From Bacillota bacterium (lineage in GTDB: Bacteria > Bacillota > Bacilli > Alicyclobacillales > Alicyclobacillaceae): 5,911 nucleotides of DNA. The position numbers and the translations under genes were made by a program. Positions 1 to 5,804 of the stretch are shown here, one piece after another. The notes beneath the pieces were generated by a model. It saw only the letters and a list, made by a program, of their open reading frames with translations. It made no database searches and was not told the origin of the DNA. The DNA lies in assembly GCA_021816665.1 (NCBI GenBank), contig JAKAXI010000143.1:1-5911 (forward strand), in the 5' to 3' direction. Positions within the stretch are counted from its first letter, which is position 1, and every line of letters begins with the position of its first letter.

Positions 1-867
1 AACGCCAAGCACCGGGGACGTGCCTGACGCGAGAGCAGCAGCAAATTGCCGGAGGATAGATGCGATGGATGTACGTGCGTCCTGCATCGCCGCAAGTCTT
101 GCATCATCCTGCGGGAGCTCGGCGCCCATAGACCACTGCATACTGGTCAGCGCGACTAAGTCAATTCGTATCGACTCGGCGGCGTTGAGCAAAAGTCGCA
201 GGTCGTCCAGACGCCCCGGCTTCATGTAGGAGTCAGACAAGCTGTCGTCTGCCTGCAAAAGTGTCTGAGCCACCTGCAGATCAGCACCGCGAGCAGGGTT
301 TTGTGCGTACTCCGCGATCGCGCCGAACACGGTGGCGACTGCACGGGATTCGGCACTCGACCGACTGCCCCAATCTGTCGCGATCATAATCAGCATTTGA
401 AACAATGCGCCGGCCATTGACAGCAGACCGCGGTACACGGCTTGTAATGGTGTTTGCGGAGTGCTCGAGATGAACAGGAACGAAATGACCGACCATGTCC
501 CCACGAGTCCAGCTTCCATGCTGACAGCATTCAGCAGACCGCTAGCAAAACCAAGAACCCCCATGACAAGAACAGCCCACCAGGTGGCGCCGACGAGTCC
601 GCCGACCAACGTGGTGAGCGCCATCCAGAACGCGGCGAACAGCATCGTCCGAGTGCGGCGCCGCAGAGTCCCAGTGCGCCCGCCGAAGCCGGCAACTTGA
701 GCGCCGAGAGTCATAGCGAGAAAGGGCAGCGTGTTGCCGGTGACAACGCCCACAAACAAAGGCAAGATGGCGCCGATTGCGTTGCGCAAGCCTGGAAGCA
801 CGGTCAACTGTCTGGCATCATGGCTCTTGATGAAGTTCCAACTGTGTGAAATGGTGCGGGTCCACAT
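1..867 (-). CDS. FUSC-family exporter, N-terminal part (runs off left edge)
   Basis: I translated 289 uninterrupted codons from the ATG at 867 to base 1, so the gene continues beyond the window. Hydrophobic segments lie near residues 28-60, 74-93, 96-115, 119-134 and 147-164. A soluble, helix-rich region follows from about 165. This membrane bundle plus cytoplasmic domain, with the N-terminal 'PGLRNAIGAILPLF' stretch, fits the fusaric acid resistance/aromatic acid exporter superfamily (FUSC; AaeB and YccS relatives), inner-membrane proteins linked to efflux of aromatic acids. The substrate cannot be read from the sequence. The ATG is chosen because two in-frame TGA codons lie upstream with no ATG, GTG or TTG between them and it. 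The ribosome binding site is modest: GGAG (883-880), 12 bases from the start. It lies 122 bases downstream of the ABC permease on the same strand, so co-transcription is possible. I see no terminator in the gap. Confidence 0.82.
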   Translation of the reverse strand, partial: MWTRTISHSWNFIKSHDARQLTVLPGLRNAIGAILPLFVGVVTGNTLPFLAMTLGAQVAGFGGRTGTLRRRTRTMLFAAFWMALTTLVGGLVGATWWAVLVMGVLGFASGLLNAVSMEAGLVGTWSVISFLFISSTPQTPLQAVYRGLLSMAGALFQMLIMIATDWGSRSSAESRAVATVFGAIAEYAQNPARGADLQVAQTLLQADDSLSDSYMKPGRLDDLRLLLNAAESIRIDLVALTSMQWSMGAELPQDDARLAAMQDARTSIASILRQFAAALASGTSPVLGV

Positions 868-989
868 GACCTGTGTACACTCCGATCCGTTGTCAACAAA
901 GTACCGTTTGGGTGGCCGTAGTGCTCATCCTCATAGAACAAGCCTGCGTCTTGCCCGATTTCATAGCCTCCCCGCGGCGGTCGACATCA

Positions 990-1982
990 TCAGCCCATCA
1001 CATCCTGGCGGATAAATACAATGAAACTCACCGCTAGTGCCGCCACAGACCAGACAGTCAGCACCGCGAGAGAAAACGGAAACGTCATGCCGGAAATCGG
1101 CGGAGGACTTCCGTTCAAATACCCAGACAGCTGCAAGTTCACAACCGGAAGATACTTCGCGATGCTCCAATTCGTCGCCAAGACGCTGAGCAGCGTGCCC
1201 CCGATGAGGGCAGCCATCATAATGCCCATGCCAGATGCAGTCGAACGGACGAGCGTCGACACCATGAAAGACAGGCTCCCAATACACAGGCTCACGAAAA
1301 ACCCTAATCCGTAGCTCATCAGCAGGTACTCCCACTGCGGCACGGTATAGACGTGAGACAAGTTTACGTATCCTGTGGATGTAGTCTGAAAGCCCATCAA
1401 CACGGGCAGGCGCCACCCCTGGTAGCCAAAAAAGATCCCCGAGACAGCGTAGCCGGACACGGCGATCGCGCCAACCAGCATGGCAATGAGCAGGAACAGC
1501 GCACCCAGCTTGCTCGCGAGCACTTTCCAGCGCGCGACACCACGTGTCAGCAGCATCTTGATTGTCCCACCACTCATCTCCGAAGAGACCATGTCTGACG
1601 CGATCACGATGACGAGCAGCGGGACGAGCAGGGTGATCCCTTGGTCCATAAACGACTTCATGAAACTCACTGCACCAGGCGCACTCGGGTTGATGTTGTG
1701 GGCGAGTTCAAACTGCCCTTCCTTGATCGTCGCCTGCAGCACGGCCTTTTCTGCATTTGAGATGAATGGGCTGTGCAGACGGTTCTCGGCGTGGGATATC
1801 TGTTGCTGTAGTTGGGCTTGCCAATTGCTCGTCCCAATTTGACGTGCGAGCGCCAGGCTCGCCTGTTTCTCACCGTATGCGAAGACGGCCATCATGGCAA
1901 ACAAGATGATCAGAACCACCTGAAACCGCCGCTTGCGCAGCATCTTTGTCACTTCGTTGCCGACAAGGTGGAGAAACGTCAT
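990..1982 (-). CDS. ABC-2 type transporter permease
   Basis: This 330-residue integral membrane protein is the likely membrane partner of the ATPase immediately upstream. Predicted membrane segments are near residues 20-36, 115-132, 155-186, 218-245, 250-270 and 300-324. The large loop at about 37-112 between the first two is the usual layout of BcrB/NatB-like ABC-2 permeases. After the second segment comes the family hallmark 'SSEMSGGTIKMLLTRGVARW' (133-152), the E..GT...LL..G..R pattern at the cytoplasmic face. The ATG overlaps the ATPase stop codon as ATGA (1982-1979), which indicates translational coupling and a shared transcript. A G-rich stretch at the end of the ATPase gene can serve as ribosome binding site. 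The substrate is unknown. Relatives export or give self-protection against peptide antibiotics, or move sodium or lipids. It appears complete and intact. Confidence 0.9.
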   Translation of the reverse strand: MTFLHLVGNEVTKMLRKRRFQVVLIILFAMMAVFAYGEKQASLALARQIGTSNWQAQLQQQISHAENRLHSPFISNAEKAVLQATIKEGQFELAHNINPSAPGAVSFMKSFMDQGITLLVPLLVIVIASDMVSSEMSGGTIKMLLTRGVARWKVLASKLGALFLLIAMLVGAIAVSGYAVSGIFFGYQGWRLPVLMGFQTTSTGYVNLSHVYTVPQWEYLLMSYGLGFFVSLCIGSLSFMVSTLVRSTASGMGIMMAALIGGTLLSVLATNWSIAKYLPVVNLQLSGYLNGSPPPISGMTFPFSLAVLTVWSVAALAVSFIVFIRQDVMG

Positions 1983-2896
1983 GTCGTCCCACCCCCTGTG
2001 GCCTGCAGAAACACATCCTCGAGCGTGGCTCGCCGGCGCGTCACCTCGTACAACCGACAGCCTTGCCGAGCCAGTTCAGCCGCAGCGGCCGCCACCGCAT
2101 CATCTGTCATGTTGGCGTGAAATCCTCCGTCGACCGGTTCGACCACCCCGTTCGCTGCATATTTCTGCAACACAGTACGCGCGGCCGTATCTTGTGAGCC
2201 GACCCGCCAGACAACCGTCGGCGACGCCTCCGTGATGAGCGCGTCTACACTACCCGTGCGGATTACGGTGCCGGCCCGAATGATCGCGACGCTGTCGCAG
2301 AGCAGCTCGATCTCCGCTAACAGGTGGCTGCTGATAAACACGGACATTCCGTCTTTCGCGAGGTCCCTCAGAAACGACCTAAGTTCGTGGATCCCGGCGG
2401 GATCAAGCCCATTGGTCGGTTCGTCGAGAATGAGCAGTTTTGGCTCACAAAGCAGCGCCTGGGCTATGCCGAGGCGCTGACGCATGCCAAGTGAATAAGT
2501 GCGGACCTTGTCGTGAAGGCGGTCTGACAGATGAACGAGGTCAGCGATTCGTTCGATCCGCTCCACCGCAGCGCGGCCTTGCATGACCGCCAGTTGATAA
2601 AGGTTCTCCCAACCACTCAGGTACGGATAGAGGTCAGGATTCTCCACAATACAGCCAACGCTTCGCAGCGCAGCCGATGGATTTTTTTGCAGATCGTGAC
2701 CGTTGATGACGACCTGTCCCCGACTCGGCCGGATGAGGCCGACCAACATACGGATCGTAGTTGTCTTACCGGCGCCGTTCGGCCCGAGAAACCCGAACAC
2801 CTGCCCTCGGTACACGTCAAACGAAACATCTTTTACAAGTGTCCGCCCACGGACCTGCTTCTCGAGCCCGCGAACGGACAGGACAGGCTCCTCCAC
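1979..2896 (-). CDS. ABC transporter ATP-binding protein (BcrA/LanF-like)
   Basis: This 305-residue cytoplasmic ATPase energises the coupled permease. Visible motifs are Walker A 'GPNGAGKTT' (38-46), signature 'YSLGMRQR' (134-141), Walker B 'LLILDEP' (154-160, catalytic E159), D-loop 'GLDP' (163-166) and the H-loop histidine H191. The position of the Q-loop glutamine is occupied by E85 ('CIVENPDLYPYLS'), as described for the E-loop of lantibiotic-immunity LanF proteins and common in BcrA-like ATPases. A C-terminal accessory domain follows from about 220 and ends in the usual 'RRRATLEDVFL' element. The start is GTG at 2896, supported by AGGTGG eight bases upstream (2910-2905). No upstream ATG is needed. 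The length is normal for this subfamily. The gene is divergent from the GDSL hydrolase and first in a run of minus-strand genes. All nucleotide-binding motifs are intact, so it should be active. The transported substrate is unknown. Confidence 0.93.
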   Translation of the reverse strand: MEEPVLSVRGLEKQVRGRTLVKDVSFDVYRGQVFGFLGPNGAGKTTTIRMLVGLIRPSRGQVVINGHDLQKNPSAALRSVGCIVENPDLYPYLSGWENLYQLAVMQGRAAVERIERIADLVHLSDRLHDKVRTYSLGMRQRLGIAQALLCEPKLLILDEPTNGLDPAGIHELRSFLRDLAKDGMSVFISSHLLAEIELLCDSVAIIRAGTVIRTGSVDALITEASPTVVWRVGSQDTAARTVLQKYAANGVVEPVDGGFHANMTDDAVAAAAAELARQGCRLYEVTRRRATLEDVFLQATGGGTT

Positions 2897-2962
2897 GGTT
2901 CACCCCACCTTTTTCCGCATCTCACTTGTATAGTACACTGTCCTTGGCTGGGAGGGAAAACC
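2897..2962. promoter_or_regulatory. Divergent intergenic region with possible promoter
   Basis: These 66 bases separate the divergent ATPase and hydrolase genes, so both promoters must lie here or in the adjacent 5' ends. For the minus strand, TACTAT (2935-2930) could be a -10 box, with a poor -35 (TTCCCT, 2958-2953) at a 17-base spacing. For the plus strand, TATAGT (2929-2934) resembles a -10 box, but I see no good -35. The two candidates overlap, so expression of the two genes may be mutually influenced. I cannot identify an operator. Ribosome binding sites are clear at both ends: AGGTGG for the ATPase and GGAGGG (2951-2956) for the hydrolase. Confidence 0.3.
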
Positions 2963-3838
2963 ATGAACCGAGACACTGAGATGAAGCAACAATCCAAACG
3001 GCGAGGCAGTACCTCGCGGTGTGTGGTTCAGGTCTCGATCTGGCTGAGTCTGATGGCGACAGTTCTACTGGTCGTAGGATTCGGGTACGGCGCGTACGTC
3101 GGATTTGGGGGGACAGCCGCCGGCAACTCAGTGAAGCCTGGTCAAGTCCCAACTCGCGCGGAACCGTCCGCCAACACCAAGTCCGGGAAGCCCGGTTCAG
3201 TCAACACACAATCCAACACAATTCACCTCGTCGTCCTCGGTGATTCGCTCGCGCAGGGGTTCGGTGACGCCTCCGGGAACGGCTTTGCGGGTGACGTGGC
3301 GGCAGATTATCGGCACGAGGGAAAACGTGTGGTGATGACAAACCTCGGCATCGACGGTTTGACGTCAAGCGGACTGAGAAACCAACTACAGCAGGCTTCG
3401 GTGAGGCAGGCAGTAGCTCCGGCGAGCGTGATCTTACTGTCGATCGGCGGCAATGACCTGAACAATGCAGCGGGTCTTCCTGCGCTCAATCTCCACAAGA
3501 TCACGACAGCACAGCGGCAGTTTCACACCAATTTAGCCGCGATCCTCCAGCAATTGCGAAGCTGGAATCAAACCGCGCCTATTCTCCTCGTGGGGCTCTA
3601 CAATCCGTACGAAAACGTGACGGCACAGCGGCAACAGACAAACGCGGTCGTGGAGTCGTGGAACTTCATGGAGGACACGGTCGCGGCTAAATTCAGCAAC
3701 ACCATTGTCGTGCGGACCTTCGACTTGTTCGAACTCGGCGGAGGCAAGTATCTGTATGCGGACCACTTCCACCCGAACCAGACGGGCTACGCCCGTATCG
3801 CCGCTCGCATCTGGCAGGACCTGCAGGGCGTTGGCTGA
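2963..3838 (+). CDS. Membrane-anchored SGNH/GDSL-type esterase/lipase
   Basis: This 291-residue protein has a basic N-terminus, one hydrophobic segment (about 21-46), and a Ser/Pro/Lys-rich linker (about 52-85). A SGNH hydrolase domain starts near residue 87. The family blocks are present: block I 'GDSLAQG' with nucleophile S95, block II around 'NLGIDG' (G129), block III 'GGND' with N164, and block V 'DHFHPN' with D267 and H270. The catalytic set is therefore complete, and an active serine esterase is expected outside the cell, tethered by an uncleaved signal anchor. Relatives include lipases, acetylesterases and YpmR-like proteins of Bacilli; the natural substrate is not readable. The start ATG is supported by GGAGGG (2951-2956) six bases upstream. 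The frame stays open back to 2531, but that part is antisense to the ATPase. The gene is divergent from the ABC genes. Confidence 0.9.
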   Translation: MNRDTEMKQQSKRRGSTSRCVVQVSIWLSLMATVLLVVGFGYGAYVGFGGTAAGNSVKPGQVPTRAEPSANTKSGKPGSVNTQSNTIHLVVLGDSLAQGFGDASGNGFAGDVAADYRHEGKRVVMTNLGIDGLTSSGLRNQLQQASVRQAVAPASVILLSIGGNDLNNAAGLPALNLHKITTAQRQFHTNLAAILQQLRSWNQTAPILLVGLYNPYENVTAQRQQTNAVVESWNFMEDTVAAKFSNTIVVRTFDLFELGGGKYLYADHFHPNQTGYARIAARIWQDLQGVG

Positions 3839-3883
3839 GCGGGAAGACCAGAACAGAGCGAGTTTAGCGCAAGGTCAACCCGA

Positions 3884-4112
3884 TTACCTGCGGAACCTTT
3901 GCAAACGTATATCCGCTGTAGTGTCAATGACCACCTGACTCATGATGGGCAGACCCACGCGGTCTCGGTCCACCTGAAGCGAAGCGTGGATCACGTGCTG
4001 CCCCGCATAGCTCCCAATCAGATCCCACTCCTGAAGAGGACAAACGGGATGACTTCTTACCTCTGTACTTGAGCGGGCCCGGTTGACAAAGAAATGTAAC
4101 CCTCACTGACAT
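3884..4112 (-). pseudogene. Probable small frameshifted gene, unrecognised
   Basis: An ATG at 4112 has a strong ribosome binding site, GGGAGGT (4127-4121), eight bases upstream. Its own frame gives 62 residues (to 3924) beginning 'MSVRVTFLCQPGPLKYRGKK', but then becomes a Gly/Ser/Arg/Pro-rich, non-protein-like stretch. A second minus frame, open from 4102 to a TAA at 3886-3884, reads much more like protein: it contains 'PLQEWDLIGSYAGQHVIHAS' and ends 'DTTADIRLQRFRR'. It has no usable start of its own. The simplest reading is one gene of roughly 75 codons with a one-base frameshift (extra base, or two lost) near 4050. I do not recognise the family. The end faintly recalls the C-terminus of LacI-type regulators, but this is too weak to assign. 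Alternatively, only the 62-codon frame is real, or neither is. Confidence 0.33.
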
Positions 4113-4414
4113 ACAAGTGAACCTCCCATGCGAATTTCACCACCTTCTCTTCCACCTCTCCTCACTGTACGGTGTTTCCTCTCTCCCATCACATGGTCCT
4201 TTCTTGAATGCAGAGAAGTGGTCTTATCTTACACAGTCGTGCATGGTCCAAATACACCACTTGTTCAAGTGAGCCATGGAGAAAATGCATAGAAATGCTC
4301 TTCCACGTATCCTTCTGTTTCACCATGATGCTCTTAGAGCAACTTGAGCTTTATGCAAATGTGTCAGCAAAGCGAGCCATGACGTCCACCGCAGAGAGGA
4401 GAGGAGGCAGGAAC
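4113..4414. promoter_or_regulatory. Upstream region of the cydA fragment, no gene seen
   Basis: I see no convincing gene in these 302 bases. The stretch 4130-4206 is strikingly pyrimidine-rich on the plus strand. A perfect dyad CACTTG-TT-CAAGTG lies at 4258-4271 and a shorter one, GCTCT-T-AGAGC, at 4330-4340. Either could be a regulator site for the original cyd operon, but short dyads of this size are expected by chance in 300 bases. No convincing -35/-10 pair was found. The cydA reading frame stays open upstream to an ATG at 4208, but that extension does not look like CydA. The AGGAGG (4402-4407) in front of the ATG at 4415 decides the start. Confidence 0.3.
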
Positions 4415-4555
4415 ATGAGCAACTTATTGTTGGCGCGCCTGCAGTTCGGTGTCACCACGGTCTATCACTTTTTGTTCGTCCCGTTGACCATTGGGCTGGT
4501 GTTTCTCATCGCGATCATGGAGACAGCTTATGTCATCACGAACAACGAGACGTAG
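4415..4555 (+). pseudogene. cydA: Cytochrome bd oxidase subunit I, 5' fragment only
   Basis: The ATG has a textbook ribosome binding site: AGGAGG at 4402-4407, seven bases upstream. The 46 residues '[20 protein letters not shown]...[11 protein letters not shown]' match the conserved start of CydA, including 'LLLARLQF', '[12 protein letters not shown]' and 'AIMET'. They cover the first transmembrane helix and the histidine (H18) that in characterised CydA proteins is a heme-d-side ligand. CydA is normally about 440-480 residues and should continue with a tyrosine and an MTKFWG-like motif. Here the frame meets TAG right after 'NNET' and the following DNA encodes something else. About 90% of the gene is missing and no cydB follows, so no quinol oxidase can be made from this copy. 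The break is abrupt rather than a point mutation: no later CydA sequence appears in any frame. Confidence 0.88.
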
Positions 4556-4559
4556 GTGC
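4551..4559. repeat. 9-base direct repeat CGTAGGTGC, left copy
   Basis: The nine bases CGTAGGTGC sit exactly where cydA similarity stops and contain its premature TAG. The same nine bases recur at 5759-5767, where they contain the TAG that ends the GH84 remnant. The bases flanking the two copies differ. No terminal inverted repeats are visible just inside the pair. Confidence 0.6.
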
Positions 4560-4566
4560 GTGCCTG

Positions 4567-5256
4567 TTGTCGGCATCATTGTTTGTGATAAATGGTTGTG
4601 CGAGCAATCCGGTCGGTACCGGTTTCCAAACGGTGCATACGTCGAGCGGCCATTCGAATTCTGTTCGAAACGCATCGTCAAGTTCTGAGACTAGTGGTCA
4701 GCCGAATTCCGCCGCCATGGTTCGGCAATTAAATGTGTTGGCGCAATCGGGCCATGTGGACAATTCTCCATTCATAGCTGGGCAGTCAAACATTACCCAG
4801 GTGAAGCAGAGTTGGGGACAACCCGATACAAAAAATACGGCTGGCGAAGGGACTTACGCCACGTACAATTCAAAGCATGCAGCTTTTGGGTTCAACCAGA
4901 ACGGTACCATTTTTGATGTCCGTTCTTACAGTAAGCAAGTACAAAGTTTGTCGCTGTCCGACGTGCGAGCGATACTCGGCAACCCGAACTTGACCACCAC
5001 ACCGGAATCCGGACAAGTCAACGAGATTTACCAAGTGAACGCCACCTACCAGCTTCAATTCATCAACATGAATTCAAATGAAGTTGACCATGTCTCCGTC
5101 TTCGATGCGAGTTACGCAAAGGCGCAAATGGAATTAGCCAATCAAATTTTATCAGACGAAGAGGCCAAGGACCCCGTTTCCAACTTTGGTTTACCCCCAC
5201 ATCATACTATGGATTGGTTGACGGTCCTTATTGGCAGACGCTACGGTGGACATTGA
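4567..5256 (+). pseudogene. DUF4309 (YjgB-like) lipoprotein, 5'-truncated, running into GH84
   Basis: This is a 229-codon frame with TTG at 4567 as the only plausible start. The frame before it reads 'GACLLSASLFVINGCASN': the hydrophobic core and lipobox-like end (I-N-G-C, C11 from the TTG) of a lipoprotein signal peptide whose Met and basic n-region are gone. A Ser/Asn-rich linker follows. Residues about 50-181 fit the DUF4309 domain of Bacillus YjgB: 'SPFIAGQSNITQVKQSWGQP', 'GTYATYNSKHAAFGFN', 'IFDVRSYS', 'LSLSDVRAILGNP' and 'DHVSVFD'. No biochemical function is established for the domain. Beyond about residue 183, 'AKAQMELANQIL' looks like GH84 rather than DUF4309, and the last 20 residues are out-of-frame translation. 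AGGTG (4554-4558) could allow some translation from the TTG, but membrane targeting is probably lost. GC is visibly lower than in the left half. Confidence 0.75.
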
Positions 5257-5763
5257 ACCAAAACATCAAGGTCATCTGGACTGGGAAGTGGGTGCTAAAC
5301 AAAACCATTACCAGCAACCAAGCCAAGACAATCAACACAACTGCTCGGTCGCAAGCCAATTCTTTGGGATAATTATCCGGTTAATGACTACACCTACAAC
5401 CAAGGCAATCAGCCTCACTTGATGATGGGTCCTCTCCAAGGGAGGGATGCGACACTGCTGAACAACCTGTCAGGGTATATCAGCAATCCGATGCTGCAGC
5501 CGGAGGTTTCCAAGTTGGCTTTGCAACACGCTCCCGCCAACCATCACGGACAAAGACTGCTCATGGAGATTCAACCGTGGTTAACGAAGCTGGGCGAAGA
5601 GGGACAAGGTGGTATCGACGCACTGAACGTGATGAAGCAGCCAAGTCAGCGCAATCAGCCGGTACTTTCTCAGCAACCCAAACTCGTCAATGCGAATTCC
5701 TATGCAATTGGCCGTAGCATCATCGCGTTTATGAACAAAGTGGAAAACAGCAATCAACCGTAG
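5119..5763 (+). pseudogene. GH84 beta-N-acetylglucosaminidase remnant, two frameshifts
   Basis: Three successive frames together read as the later part of a family 84 glycoside hydrolase, an enzyme that removes terminal N-acetylglucosamine. The first frame carries 'AKAQMELANQILSDEEAKDP'. One base on, 'FTPTSYYGLVDGPYWQTL' and 'IKVIWTGKWVLNKTIT' follow. Then, back in the first frame, come 'LLGRKPILWDNYPVNDY', 'MMGPLQGRDATLLNNLSGYI' and 'NPMLQPEVSKLALQ'. These are recognisable GH84 barrel blocks. Restoring one T near 5190 (giving FGFTPTSYYG) and removing one A near 5336 (giving TINQLLGRKP) would mend both shifts. The N-terminal barrel with the catalytic Asp-Asp pair is absent. After 'SKLALQ' (about 5526) the text jumps to 'LLMEIQPWLTKLGEEGQGGI', which resembles the end of the following helical domain, so an internal segment seems lost. 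It ends at TAG 5761-5763 and must be non-functional. Confidence 0.8.
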
Positions 5764-5767
5764 GTGC
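5759..5767. repeat. 9-base direct repeat CGTAGGTGC, right copy
   Basis: This is an identical copy of the nine bases at 4551-4559. The pair brackets the whole lipoprotein-GH84 segment (about 1.2 kb). A few chance 9-base repeats are expected in DNA of this length, so only the location at the junction makes it notable. Confidence 0.6.
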
Positions 5768-5772
5768 AACAA

Positions 5773-5804
5773 GGACAACGGGCGCTCCCTTGCGACCGTT
5801 GTCC
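5773..5804 (+). terminator. Hairpin after the GH84 remnant, possible terminator
   Basis: A perfect 9-base-pair stem GGACAACGG / CCGTTGTCC (5773-5781 with 5796-5804) is extended inside by a G-A mismatch and three further pairs (CGC with GCG) around a six-base loop. It begins ten bases after the GH84 stop codon, the usual place for a transcription terminator. No T-run follows on the plus strand, nor is there a matching A-run in front for the minus strand. Intrinsic termination is therefore uncertain; it may instead be a 3'-end stabilising structure. Confidence 0.5.

Noticed and set aside
20..849. Several open plus-strand frames opposite the FUSC gene (20-229, 454-849, 461-700)
   Set aside because: They are antisense to a coherent membrane protein read from 867 to 1, have low-complexity Arg/Ser/Pro-rich translations and no good ribosome binding sites.
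890..899. TTGACA inside the palindrome TTGTTGACAA on the minus strand as a -35 box for the FUSC gene
   Set aside because: It would place the -10 box on top of the start codon region, and no TATAAT-like hexamer is found at suitable spacing.
2531..2962. Upstream extension of the GDSL hydrolase to an ATG at 2531
   Set aside because: The added 144 codons are antisense to the ATPase. A GGAGGG six bases before the ATG at 2963 and the basic N-terminus followed by a membrane segment fix the start there.
4208..4414. 69-residue N-terminal extension of the cydA fragment
   Set aside because: CydA proteins begin at the '[11 protein letters not shown]' position, which has its own AGGAGG. The upstream residues show no CydA similarity.
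5231..5422. 63-codon plus frame within the GH84 remnant
   Set aside because: It is the third frame over sequence that clearly encodes GH84 blocks in the other two frames. Its translation has no recognisable motif.
4551..5767. An insertion sequence or transposon bounded by the 9-base repeats
   Set aside because: No transposase and no inverted terminal repeats are visible, and the sequence between the repeats is explained by the lipoprotein and glycosidase remnants.
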